Positions 17,672 through 24,321 of a stretch of DNA of 25,764 nucleotides are shown piece after piece. Within the stretch, counting starts at the first letter, position 1; each line of letters starts with the position of its first letter. The position numbers and the translations under genes are program-made. The stretch lies in assembly GCA_015222065.1 (NCBI GenBank), contig JADFUQ010000230.1, positions 1 through 25,764 of the forward strand, written 5' to 3'. The stretch comes from Bacteroidota bacterium. GTDB taxonomy: Bacteria; Bacteroidota; Bacteroidia; Bacteroidales; VadinHA17. The notes under the pieces are model-generated. The model was not told where the DNA came from. It worked only from the letters and a program-made list of their open reading frames with translations, and did no database searches.

Positions 17672-17790
17672 AGGTGGGGAAGAGGAGAAGAGGAGATGAG
17701 GTAATGAGGTGAAGATGAGAAGAGGTGAAAAAGGCAAAAGGCAAAAATGAAGAAAGAAGAGTAAAAGTTGAAGGATTATGATGAGGTGAT
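17672..17790 (+). repeat. Purine-rich tract 3' of the VOC gene
   Basis: Directly after the stop: GGTGGGGAAGAGGAGAAGAG, GATGAGGTAATGAGGTGAAG and GGCAAAAGGCAAAAATG-type words, purine-rich on the coding strand. It has the same words as the tract after the aminotransferase gene (24340-24400, AAAAGGCAAAAAGCAAAAG). The rest of the spacer, up to 18017, holds the promoter/operator candidate at 17837-17864 and no convincing gene. Confidence 0.65.
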
Positions 17791-17836
17791 GAGGTGACGA
17801 TTGGAATTTTCAGATATTGTATCCGTAAGGACGAAA

Positions 17837-17864
17837 TATATTTGTGAGTTAACATATTCACAAA
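17837..17864 (+). promoter_or_regulatory. -7 box overlapped by inverted repeat upstream of radical SAM gene
   Basis: TATATTTG (17837-17844) matches TAnnTTTG, but no good TTTG lies at the right distance upstream. It is overlapped by perfect 7-base arms TTTGTGA (17841-17847) and TCACAAA (17858-17864) with a 10-base spacer containing GTTAAC. The position on the expected start site is that of a repressor operator. The half-sites look like CRP/FNR halves, but the spacer is 10 rather than 6 bases. Confidence 0.4.
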
Positions 17865-18017
17865 CGTTACCTGCAAGGCAAAATAACATAAATGATAAGC
17901 TAAAAAAGGACTTATGATGCCTAAACTTTCTCTTTATATTATGTAGGGATTAACTCCACGTGAGCATGAGGTTAAAAAAAATTGAGAAAGAGGCACAAGA
18001 TATTTAAAAAATAATAT

Positions 18018-19460
18018 ATGAAAATATTATTAATTAAGCCGCCTCTAAATCCCAACTTGATAACAGCTTCTTTATATGAACCATTAGGGTTAGAATATCT
18101 AGCTGCCTCAGTGAAAGGATATAACGTTAGGATTTTGGATATGCGAATCGATCAGAACCTTAACAAAGAATTGTTAAATTTCAGGCCTAACCTAATTGGT
18201 ATAACTGCTTATACCTGCGATTTCAATATCACGAAACAAATTCTAAAAGAGATTAAGCAATTTGATAAGTCAATAAGAACGGTTGTTGGAGGACACCATG
18301 CTACTTTTTTACCAAATGATTTTGTTCTTCCTTATGTTGATGCAATATTCCTTGGGTATGCTGATTCTACTTTTCCCCAATATGTTAATGCCTTAGGTGA
18401 CCCTGAGCAAATGAGGAACATTCCTTCTATTGGCATAATTGATAAAGACAAAGTCTTTTTTACAAAAAAAGAAATATCAAAGCCTGATCTCGATATTTTA
18501 CCACTACCTGATCGTAGCTTGACTTTAAAGTATCAGAATAATTACCACGATTCTATTAGAAATCAATTAACACTCCTAATGACCAGTAGAGGATGTCCCT
18601 TCCGATGTAATTTTTGTGCTTGCTGGAAGCTAATGAATGGAAAATATGTTACAAGGACTCCGGAATCAATAATACTTGAACTAAAAAGTTTACCTATGGA
18701 GACAGATGTTGTTTATTTTTCGGATGATAACACTTTTGGTAACGTTGGCAGGATGTGGAAATTGAGCGAATTGATTAAAAAGAATAACATAAAGAAGAAA
18801 TTGCAGATGTATGCCAGGGCAGATACAATTGTTAAACACCAGGATCTATTTGAGGATTTAAGGAGTGCCGGCTTACAATTTATTACTATCGGTTTGGAAT
18901 CTTTTCAGGATAAAGATTTAAATGACTATAATAAAAAAACCTCTATTTCAACAAATAATCAAGCTATTCTAATTTTGAAAAAACTTGATATTCATATTCT
19001 TGCCCATTTTATAGTCAGGCCAGAATATACTATAGAAGATTTCGATCAATTATATAAGTATGTAAATGAGAATAATCTTTTTAGACCGGCATTTCCTGTA
19101 TTAACACCTCTTCCCGGAACTGAATTATACGAAGAAACATTTAATATGTTTGAGATAACAAACTTTGATTTTTTTGATTTTGCTCATTCAATTCTTCCAA
19201 CTAAACTTGACCCTAAAGAGTTCTACCGGCAGTTAGCAAATCTATATATAAAAAGCTATTCTATCTGGCGTTATGTTAAGCACAGAATTAATCGCCTCTT
19301 TTCATTAAATAAAAATAAGTATTTTACAAATAACACTGATGGGATTACAATTATTAAATTACTATTAGTATTTATTTTTTCACGAGCTAAGATAAAAAAA
19401 ATAAGAAATTCTTACCTGGGCATAGCCCATTTTCTCAAAAGAGATGTTAATTATATATAA
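18018..19460 (+). CDS. B12-binding-domain radical SAM protein
   Basis: A 480-aa protein. Residues 1-~140 resemble a cobalamin-binding domain (KILLIKPPLNP start, YLAASVKGYNVRILD, VVGGHHATFLPND); the classic B12 histidine motif DxHxxG is not seen, as in many members of this class. The radical SAM core starts at about 183, with SRGCPFRCNFC giving the [4Fe-4S] CxxxCxxC (C193, C197, C200), and GLESFQDKDLNDYNK as a late SAM-barrel feature. The C-terminal ~100 residues are Lys/Ile-rich without a known domain. Relatives (BchE/HpnJ-type) act on lipids, pigments, methyl transfer or secondary metabolites; the substrate here is unknown. Visibly AT-richer than neighbours, so possibly acquired. Confidence 0.9.
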   Translation: MKILLIKPPLNPNLITASLYEPLGLEYLAASVKGYNVRILDMRIDQNLNKELLNFRPNLIGITAYTCDFNITKQILKEIKQFDKSIRTVVGGHHATFLPNDFVLPYVDAIFLGYADSTFPQYVNALGDPEQMRNIPSIGIIDKDKVFFTKKEISKPDLDILPLPDRSLTLKYQNNYHDSIRNQLTLLMTSRGCPFRCNFCACWKLMNGKYVTRTPESIILELKSLPMETDVVYFSDDNTFGNVGRMWKLSELIKKNNIKKKLQMYARADTIVKHQDLFEDLRSAGLQFITIGLESFQDKDLNDYNKKTSISTNNQAILILKKLDIHILAHFIVRPEYTIEDFDQLYKYVNENNLFRPAFPVLTPLPGTELYEETFNMFEITNFDFFDFAHSILPTKLDPKEFYRQLANLYIKSYSIWRYVKHRINRLFSLNKNKYFTNNTDGITIIKLLLVFIFSRAKIKKIRNSYLGIAHFLKRDVNYI

Positions 19461-19716
19461 AGAACATAGTGATAGCTTCAACTACCAATTAAGTGTGTAA
19501 CGTTTCTTTTTATGTATTAACTGCATATCATGGAAATAAAACATATCACGATTTTTTTATGTAACTTACATTTATTTATTTATAACCTGTTTGTTGTTTT
19601 GCAAGAACGAAGGATAAAACACTTATACGTTACCCAACATAATTAAAACTAGAAATGAAACAAAATAAAAGCACAACATTTAAATATGGATCAAAAAAAA
19701 ATAAAATCTTATCCTT

Positions 19717-20619
19717 ATGAAAACAAAAACCAAATGCTGCAAACTAAGTATGATCATTGCACTATTCCTGACAATATCATACTGTGCCGCTCAAGATAAA
19801 CCTGATTCATTGACCTATCACATCGAAACCAACGATGGAAATACCTATATGGGACAAATCCTGGCCCAGGATTCGGTGAAAATTCTATTCAATTCAGACA
19901 AATTAGGAGAGATAAATATTTTGAAAACCGATATTAAGAAAATGCATCCCCTCGATATGAAAAAAGTAAAGGGTGATAAATATTGGTTTGACAACCCTCA
20001 GGCAACGCGTTATTTCTTTTCACCAAATGGCTACGGCCTGAAAAAAGGCGAGGGTTATTACCAAAATGTGTGGGTGTTGGTTAACTCCTTTGCAGTGGGG
20101 ATTACAGACGCTTTTTCAATTGGAGGTGGCTTGGTTCCGCTTTTCCTTTTTGCCGGTGCTCCCACTCCGGTTTGGTTTACACCAAAGTTTTCCATTCCGG
20201 TCTCCAAAGATATGGTAAGCCTGGGTGCAGGGGCATTGGTTGGTACCGTAGTGGGAGAAGAAAATACCGGATTTGGAATACTCTATGGTATATCAACTTT
20301 TGGATCAAAGGATAATAATATAACTGTTGGCTTGGGTTATGGCTATGCAGGAGGTGAATGGGCAAAATCTCCCATGATCAATCTTAACGCAATGTTTCGT
20401 ACAGGGGCACGGGGATATTTTCTAACCGAGAACTACTTCATCCAAACCGGGGAAACAACTACGGTAATTCTTTCACTTGGAGGCAGACAGATTATTAAAG
20501 ATGCCGGACTGGATTATGGTCTGCTGATCCCGATCATTAGTGAAATGGATGATTTCATAGCAATCCCCTGGCTGGGAATTACCATTCCTTTTGGAAATAT
20601 GAAGGACAGGAAACTATAA
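19717..20619 (+). CDS. Exported barrel-like protein of unknown function
   Basis: A 300-aa protein with signal peptide MIIALFLTISYCAAQ (cleavage after AAQ near residue 26). The mature N-terminus (SLTYHIETNDGNTYMGQIL...) resembles a small beta domain. Then comes NPQATRYFFSPNGYGLKKGEGYYQ (key residues N-P-x-A-T-R-Y-F and K-K-G-E-G-Y-Y-Q), a sequence I recognise from uncharacterised Bacteroidota envelope proteins. The remaining ~190 residues alternate glycine and aromatic/hydrophobic residues, as in a small outer-membrane barrel (GITDAFSIGGG, VGLGYGYAGGEW). The last residue of the mature chain is not aromatic, so barrel insertion is an inference. Role unknown. Confidence 0.72.
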   Translation: MKTKTKCCKLSMIIALFLTISYCAAQDKPDSLTYHIETNDGNTYMGQILAQDSVKILFNSDKLGEINILKTDIKKMHPLDMKKVKGDKYWFDNPQATRYFFSPNGYGLKKGEGYYQNVWVLVNSFAVGITDAFSIGGGLVPLFLFAGAPTPVWFTPKFSIPVSKDMVSLGAGALVGTVVGEENTGFGILYGISTFGSKDNNITVGLGYGYAGGEWAKSPMINLNAMFRTGARGYFLTENYFIQTGETTTVILSLGGRQIIKDAGLDYGLLIPIISEMDDFIAIPWLGITIPFGNMKDRKL

Positions 20620-20677
20620 TTTACAATTGCAATTCAAATAAATTTAAGTTCAAAATAATCAGGATGAAAAAATTTTC

Positions 20678-20710
20678 ACTCACCGGATGACTCGGAGTTA
20701 CCCGGTGAGT
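20678..20710. repeat. REP-like palindrome (family 1, copy 2)
   Basis: A 33-base hairpin: ACTCACCGG (20678-20686) pairs with CCGGTGAGT (20702-20710), plus the inner ACT-CGG-AGT stem-loop. Compared with copy 1 at 17000-17032 an outer pair changed from T-A to C-G on both sides, a compensatory change that keeps the stem. Located 59 bases after the barrel-like gene. Confidence 0.65.
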
Positions 20711-20950
20711 ATTACCAATAATTCAGACAGTTTTTCCTTTATTCGCCAAATTATTTGTAACTTGTAAAAATCTAAATCTAAAATGATTAACACAACATAA
20801 CCTATTTCTGATTTTATCTGGGATCTTTTTAAATACAGCCAGACGATTTGACTTCTAATTTTATGATATATATGTTGTTAAAACAAGTGGACATAGTTAA
20901 AATATATGTATGTTTATACATTGACAAACGTTTACCTGCCCCGTAAGGAG

Positions 20951-21001
20951 GTTTACCCTGTGAAACAGCAACTTCGTTGCTCCTGCTGCGCAGGGTTTAA
21001 C
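20951..21001. repeat. REP-like hairpin with ACCCTG arms (family 2, copy 1)
   Basis: ACCCTG (20955-20960, preceded by GTTT) pairs with CAGGGT (20991-20996, followed by TTAAC). An inner AGCAAC-TTC-GTTGCT stem-loop occupies 20967-20981. The start ACCCTGTGAAA is the same as in the element at 25705-25749. In the 471-base spacer 20620-21089, it, palindrome copy 2 and the short box at 21034-21054 are the only signals I recognise. Confidence 0.6.
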
Positions 21002-21033
21002 AGGGAATGACTGTACCGGGGTGGCAAAAAAAT

Positions 21034-21054
21034 ACTTTTCGGACTGAGCTCAAT
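21034..21054 (+). repeat. Short dispersed box (ACTTTTCGGA...), copy 1
   Basis: ACTTTTCGGACTGAGCTCAA, with the last base T at 21054, matches the box at 25619-25639 in 18 of 21 positions. Both copies lie within 130 bases of an ACCCTGTGAAA hairpin. No known function. Confidence 0.5.
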
Positions 21055-21089
21055 AATGAGTAAATATTTAAAAGAATTGGGAGTTTAAA

Positions 21090-21842
21090 ATGAAAATCCA
21101 ATATTGTTCCGACCTGCATTTGGAATTTCCTGAAAATGAAAAGTTCCTGAAATCAAATCCTTTACAGATTAAAGGTGAGATATTATTGTTGGCAGGCGAT
21201 ATTGTCCCTTTTGTTGTAATGAACAACCATAAGGATTTTTTCGATTACATTTCCAATAATTTTAAATACACTTATTGGATACCGGGAAACCATGAATTTT
21301 ATTATTACGATATCAATCAAAAAAATGGCACCATTCATGAGAAAATCAGAAGCAATGTTTATTTGGTTAATAATATATCGGTAAAGTACGATGATGTAAA
21401 ACTTATATTTTCTACTCTTTGGTCAAAGATAAATCTTGTAAACCAATGGGCTGTTCAACAAAGCCTGTCCGATTTTCATGTAATAAAATATAACAAGGAA
21501 CTTTTCACACCTGTTCATTATAACCAATTACACCAGGATTGTATCCAATTTATTGAAAAGGAACTAAAACAAAACGGTGAGGAAAAGACAATAGTCGTTT
21601 CGCACCACGTACCAACTTTTTTAAATTATCCTGAAAAATACAAAGGTGATACACTAAATGAAGCCTTTGCCGTTGAATTATTTGATTTAATAGAGACTGA
21701 TGGGCCGGATTATTGGATTTTCGGACATCACCATCAAAACATTTCTGATTTTAAGATTGGAAAAACTAAATTATCAACCAACCAATTAGGCTACGTTAGA
21801 TATAATGAACATCTCTTATTTAAACAAAATGCGACTATTTAA
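21090..21842 (+). CDS. Calcineurin-like metallophosphoesterase
   Basis: A 250-aa cytosolic protein with the full metal-binding set: D8 and H10 in CSDLHLE, D37 in LAGDIV, N67 and H68 in PGNHEF, H172 or H173 in VVSHHVPT, and GHHH (212-215) in WIFGHHHQN. This is the dimetal phosphoesterase fold with histidine-rich end motif. Family members hydrolyse phosphodiesters (cyclic nucleotides, nucleic acids) or phosphoproteins; the substrate cannot be deduced. It is transcribed alone, after a spacer rich in hairpin repeats. No promoter match was found directly upstream. Confidence 0.92.
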   Translation: MKIQYCSDLHLEFPENEKFLKSNPLQIKGEILLLAGDIVPFVVMNNHKDFFDYISNNFKYTYWIPGNHEFYYYDINQKNGTIHEKIRSNVYLVNNISVKYDDVKLIFSTLWSKINLVNQWAVQQSLSDFHVIKYNKELFTPVHYNQLHQDCIQFIEKELKQNGEEKTIVVSHHVPTFLNYPEKYKGDTLNEAFAVELFDLIETDGPDYWIFGHHHQNISDFKIGKTKLSTNQLGYVRYNEHLLFKQNATI

Positions 21843-21923
21843 AGAAATGCCTAAGGGGCTAAAGTTAAAAGTGACTAAAGATTGAGGCTAATCTCATTAT
21901 ACTTTGCATTTTTGTCGATCGCC

Positions 21924-21962
21924 AACTGACGACTGTGGACTGCCGACTGATTAGTTACAAAG
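21924..21962 (+). repeat. ACTG/GACTG minisatellite plus TAGTTACAAA box
   Basis: Degenerate units AACTGAC-GACTGTG-GACTGCC-GACTGA are followed without a gap by ACTGATTAGTTACAAAG (21946-21962). The same 17-base box, one base different, occurs before aroF (24482-24498) and, with two differences, before the selenium fusion gene (15982 to 15966, minus). It lies 34 bases upstream of the aromatic operon promoter. Confidence 0.55.
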
Positions 21963-21996
21963 ATTATATATAGTAGCAGGAAATAAAGAAAAAAGT

Positions 21997-22026
21997 TTTG
22001 AAGTTTTAATAAAAGAGTTACATTTG
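21997..22026 (+). promoter_or_regulatory. Promoter of the aromatic amino acid operon
   Basis: TTTG (21997-22000), an 18-base spacer and TACATTTG (22019-22026) fit the Bacteroidota promoter pattern. The expected start of transcription, near 22032, leaves about 14 bases before the first leader-peptide ATG at 22046, which is the tight spacing needed for attenuation control. Confidence 0.65.
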
Positions 22027-22045
22027 CCTCGTTATTTGATAAAAC

Positions 22046-22099
22046 ATGCGTAACTATTTTTCATATATCTATTTTTATTTCTTCAGTTATTTGATCTGA
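22046..22099 (+). CDS. Leader peptide 1 (Tyr/Phe-rich) of the aromatic operon
   Basis: The ORF encodes MRNYFSYIYFYFFSYLI and stops at TGA (22097-22099). Nine of its 17 residues are aromatic: 5 Tyr and 4 Phe, with six of seven codons between residues 9 and 15 aromatic. Such density is not expected by chance even in AT-rich DNA with a matching promoter, hairpins and downstream pheA. It lies between the promoter and the first attenuator terminator. By analogy with proteobacterial pheL-type leaders, stalling of the ribosome on Tyr/Phe codons when charged tRNA is scarce would favour the antiterminator. The peptide itself needs no function. Confidence 0.85.
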   Translation: MRNYFSYIYFYFFSYLI

Positions 22100-22158
22100 A
22101 GCAAGGGGATATATGTGTTTCAAAATATTGTGAAAGTCCCCGCGGGGGCTTTTTTTTT
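22081..22158 (+). promoter_or_regulatory. Attenuator 1 (pause hairpin, antiterminator and terminator)
   Basis: Segment 1:2 is CTTCAG (22081-22086) with CTGAAG (22096-22101), spanning the end of the leader ORF. The antiterminator pairs GGGGAT (22105-22110) with GTCCCC (22136-22141), and TTTCA (22118-22122) with TGAAA (22131-22135). The terminator is AAAGTCCC (22133-22140) with GGGGCTTT (22145-22152) and a T-run. Antiterminator and terminator use the same 22133-22140 bases, so only one can form. A ribosome finishing at the TGA would mask the GGGGAT; one stalled on codons near 22073-22084 would leave it free. Confidence 0.78.
22133..22158 (+). terminator. Rho-independent terminator of attenuator 1
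   Basis: AAAGTCCC-CGCG-GGGGCTTT, an 8-bp stem with one T-G wobble and a 4-base loop, followed by a T tract to 22158. Confidence 0.85.
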
Positions 22159-22179
22159 GGTATCTGATTAACATTGATC

Positions 22180-22242
22180 ATGAGAAAATATATAACATAT
22201 AGCTTTTATTATTACTGGAATTTTTATGGTAGGTTAATATAA
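22180..22242 (+). CDS. Leader peptide 2 (Tyr/Phe/Trp) of the aromatic operon
   Basis: The ORF encodes MRKYITYSFYYYWNFYGRLI and ends with TAA (22240-22242). Nine of 20 residues are aromatic: 6 Tyr, 2 Phe, 1 Trp, with F-Y-Y-Y-W in a row. It begins M-R-K-Y and ends L-I like leader 1 (M-R-N-Y...L-I), so the two look paralogous. No promoter was found between terminator 1 and this ORF, so it is expressed by read-through. The Trp codon suits genes such as DAHP synthase that also feed tryptophan synthesis. Confidence 0.83.
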   Translation: MRKYITYSFYYYWNFYGRLI

Positions 22243-22300
22243 CCGGGAGAATAAATAATGTTAATTTATTGATAAGTCCCGGTATTCCGGGATTTTTTTT
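22232..22300 (+). promoter_or_regulatory. Attenuator 2 (protector, antiterminator and terminator)
   Basis: Protector hairpin GGTTA-ATA-TAACC (22232-22244) overlaps the leader stop and the first bases of segment 2. The antiterminator pairs CCGGGA (22243-22248) with TCCCGG (22277-22282), and inside it AATAAAT (22250-22256) with ATTTATT (22264-22270). The terminator pairs the same TCCCGG with CCGGGA (22287-22292). Segments 2 and 4 are the identical hexamer, so the switch is symmetrical. A ribosome at the TAA (22240-22242) would cover CCGGGA; one stalled on the Tyr/Trp codons (22207-22218) would not. Confidence 0.8.
22277..22300 (+). terminator. Rho-independent terminator of attenuator 2
   Basis: TCCCGG-TATT-CCGGGA, a perfect 6-bp stem with 4-base loop, then T8 (22293-22300). 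It ends 21 bases before the pheA ATG. Confidence 0.88.
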
Positions 22301-22321
22301 AATCATAAAAAAGGAACAGGA

Positions 22322-23161
22322 ATGAAAATAAAACGAATTGCCATACAGGGTGGTTACGGCGCCTATCATGATATTGCCGCACATTATTTTTTTGAAGGAC
22401 AATCCATAGAGATCATACCACGTACAACTTTTAAGGAGTTGTTCAAATCATTGAAACAGCAACAGGTGGATTATGGAATTATGGCAATTGAAAATTCACT
22501 CGCTGGAAGTATTTTGCCTAACTATGCACTGGTCAGAGATTCAGGGAAAAAAATTATCGGAGAGATTTTTTTAAGAATCAGGCATAATCTGGTAGTACTT
22601 CCCGGACAGAATATTCATGATATCAGAGAGGTATATTCTCACCCTATGGCTATTTTGCAATGCCAGGATTTTTTTAAACAATATCCTGATATCAGGTTAT
22701 ACGATAGTTTAGACACTGCTTTAAGTGCAAAGAAAATCAGCGAAAAGAAACTTAAAGGTGTAGGTGCTATTGCAAGTAGTCTGGCTGCGGAAAAGTATAA
22801 ACTTGAGATATTGGCTTCCGGTATTGAGACTAATAAGTTGAATTACACACGGTTCCTGCTGTTATCAGATAAGGAAAACGGGGTCCCCCTGTCTGAAAAA
22901 AATATAGCCAGTATCTATTTTACTTTGGGACATGAAATCGGCAGCTTATCAAAAATCCTAATGATACTTTCATTTTATAATATGAACCTGAGTAAAATTC
23001 AATCTTTACCTATTGTTGGAAAAGAGTGGGAATACCAATTTTATATTGATCTTGAATTTAATAACTATGATATGTATAAAAAGGCAATTGAAGCTATTAA
23101 ACCGTTTTCAGATAAAATCGGGATTCTTGGAGAATTTAAAAAAGGGAGGAAAATACTATGA
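22322..23161 (+). CDS. pheA: Prephenate dehydratase
   Basis: Converts prephenate to phenylpyruvate, the committed step to phenylalanine. The 279-aa monofunctional form lacks the N-terminal chorismate mutase found in E. coli PheA; that activity is on the downstream DAHP synthase. Catalytic domain about 1-180: IAIQGGYGAYHDIAA start, IENSLAG (56-62), SHP (106-108) and TRF (176-178). An ACT domain follows at about 196-275, with GSLSKIL and then IQSLP (226-230) in place of the proteobacterial ESRP, where Phe feedback binding occurs. First gene of the operon, under two attenuators; its stop overlaps the next ATG by 4 bases (ATGA). Confidence 0.95.
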   Translation: MKIKRIAIQGGYGAYHDIAAHYFFEGQSIEIIPRTTFKELFKSLKQQQVDYGIMAIENSLAGSILPNYALVRDSGKKIIGEIFLRIRHNLVVLPGQNIHDIREVYSHPMAILQCQDFFKQYPDIRLYDSLDTALSAKKISEKKLKGVGAIASSLAAEKYKLEILASGIETNKLNYTRFLLLSDKENGVPLSEKNIASIYFTLGHEIGSLSKILMILSFYNMNLSKIQSLPIVGKEWEYQFYIDLEFNNYDMYKKAIEAIKPFSDKIGILGEFKKGRKIL

Positions 23162-24321
23162 TGATACCTGTTGCCTCAAGAACAAAGAGTGTCAATGAGT
23201 ACTATTTCTCTGGTAAGTTGAAAGAGATTGAAGAGATGAACAAATTGGGATTGAATATTATCAACCTGGGTATAGGAAATCCTGATCTTTCCCCTTCCCC
23301 CGAAACTATCCGAAAACTAATTGATAGCAGTTCATCCCTTGTTAACCATGGCTATCAGAGTTATAAAGGAGTTTCTGAACTTCGAAAGTCGCTATCTGCC
23401 TGGTATTTAAAATTTTTCGGAGTTCAACTTGATAGTGATAAGGAGATACTCCCTCTTATGGGTTCGAAAGAGGGAATATTCTATTTAACTATGGCATACC
23501 TTGAACCCGGTGACAAAGTGCTTGTTCCCGATCCGGGTTATCCAACATACCGGTCGGTGTCTGCTTTGTTGGGCGGGAAAGTAACAACATATGATCTGAG
23601 GAAAGAAAATGGATGGTATCCGGATTTAAATGAGTTGGGAAACCGTGATTTAAGAAAAGTAAAAATTATGTGGGTGAATTATCCGCATATGCCCACCGGT
23701 GCAACCCCAACAAAGGATCTTTTCAGGAAGCTTGTCAATTTTGGACATAAGCATAAAATCCTTATCTGTCATGATAACCCCTATAGTTTTATTTTAAACA
23801 AAACCCCCATGAGTATATTGGAAACTGATGGAGGAAAAGAAGTGGCATGTGAGTTGAATTCTCTGAGCAAATCGCATAATATGGCCGGTTGGAGGATTGG
23901 AATGCTGGCAGGTAGTGATGATCTTATCAGAAATGTGCTAAAAGTAACAAGTAATATTCAATCGGGGATGTTTCTGCCACTGCAACATGCTGCTCAACAG
24001 GCTTTATCCAATAATGGGAAGTGGTTTGATAAGCTTAATTCAGAGTATATAAAAAGAAGGGAAGTGGCCTGGCAATTGCTGGATTTGCTGGAGACCGAAT
24101 ATAGCAGGGATCAGTCAGGAATGTTTGTATGGGCAAGGCTAAAAAGTACAAGTGATGATTATAAATTCACAGACAGGATACTGAAAAGTGCAAACGTCTA
24201 TATCACTCCGGGGAGTATTTTTGGTGTTAATGGCGAAGGGTATGTTAGAGTTTCGTTATGTACACCGGTTCACAAATTCAAAGAATCAATTAATAGAATA
24301 AAAAGGATCCTGAATAATTAG
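23158..24321 (+). CDS. Class I PLP aminotransferase (aromatic/aspartate type)
   Basis: A 387-aa fold-type I aminotransferase: NLGIGNPD (36-43), YPTYRSV, NYPHMPTGA (N174), D206 and Y209 in CHDNPYS, PLP-binding K238 in SLSKSHNMAGWR, R246, and a C-terminal YVRVSLC arginine. The sequence resembles the aspartate/LL-diaminopimelate aminotransferase group. Its overlap with pheA and cotranscription with DAHP synthase argue that it turns phenylpyruvate and/or 4-hydroxyphenylpyruvate into Phe/Tyr, or prephenate into arogenate. Substrate is inferred from context; it could also serve lysine or aspartate metabolism. Confidence 0.9.
   Translation: MMIPVASRTKSVNEYYFSGKLKEIEEMNKLGLNIINLGIGNPDLSPSPETIRKLIDSSSSLVNHGYQSYKGVSELRKSLSAWYLKFFGVQLDSDKEILPLMGSKEGIFYLTMAYLEPGDKVLVPDPGYPTYRSVSALLGGKVTTYDLRKENGWYPDLNELGNRDLRKVKIMWVNYPHMPTGATPTKDLFRKLVNFGHKHKILICHDNPYSFILNKTPMSILETDGGKEVACELNSLSKSHNMAGWRIGMLAGSDDLIRNVLKVTSNIQSGMFLPLQHAAQQALSNNGKWFDKLNSEYIKRREVAWQLLDLLETEYSRDQSGMFVWARLKSTSDDYKFTDRILKSANVYITPGSIFGVNGEGYVRVSLCTPVHKFKESINRIKRILNN

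Noticed and set aside
17841..17864. CRP/FNR site from TGTGA...TCACA
   Set aside because: Spacer is 10 bases instead of 6, so it is not a standard CRP/FNR site; kept only as an unnamed operator candidate.
17914..17946. 10-codon ORF with AGGA upstream, ahead of the radical SAM gene
   Set aside because: Too short, without codon bias toward any amino acid, and no hairpin pair that would make it an attenuator.
17866..20937. ACGTTACC motifs as integron attC sites
   Set aside because: The motif does not fit GTTRRRY/RYYYAAC core sites, and no integrase or paired attC hairpin is present.
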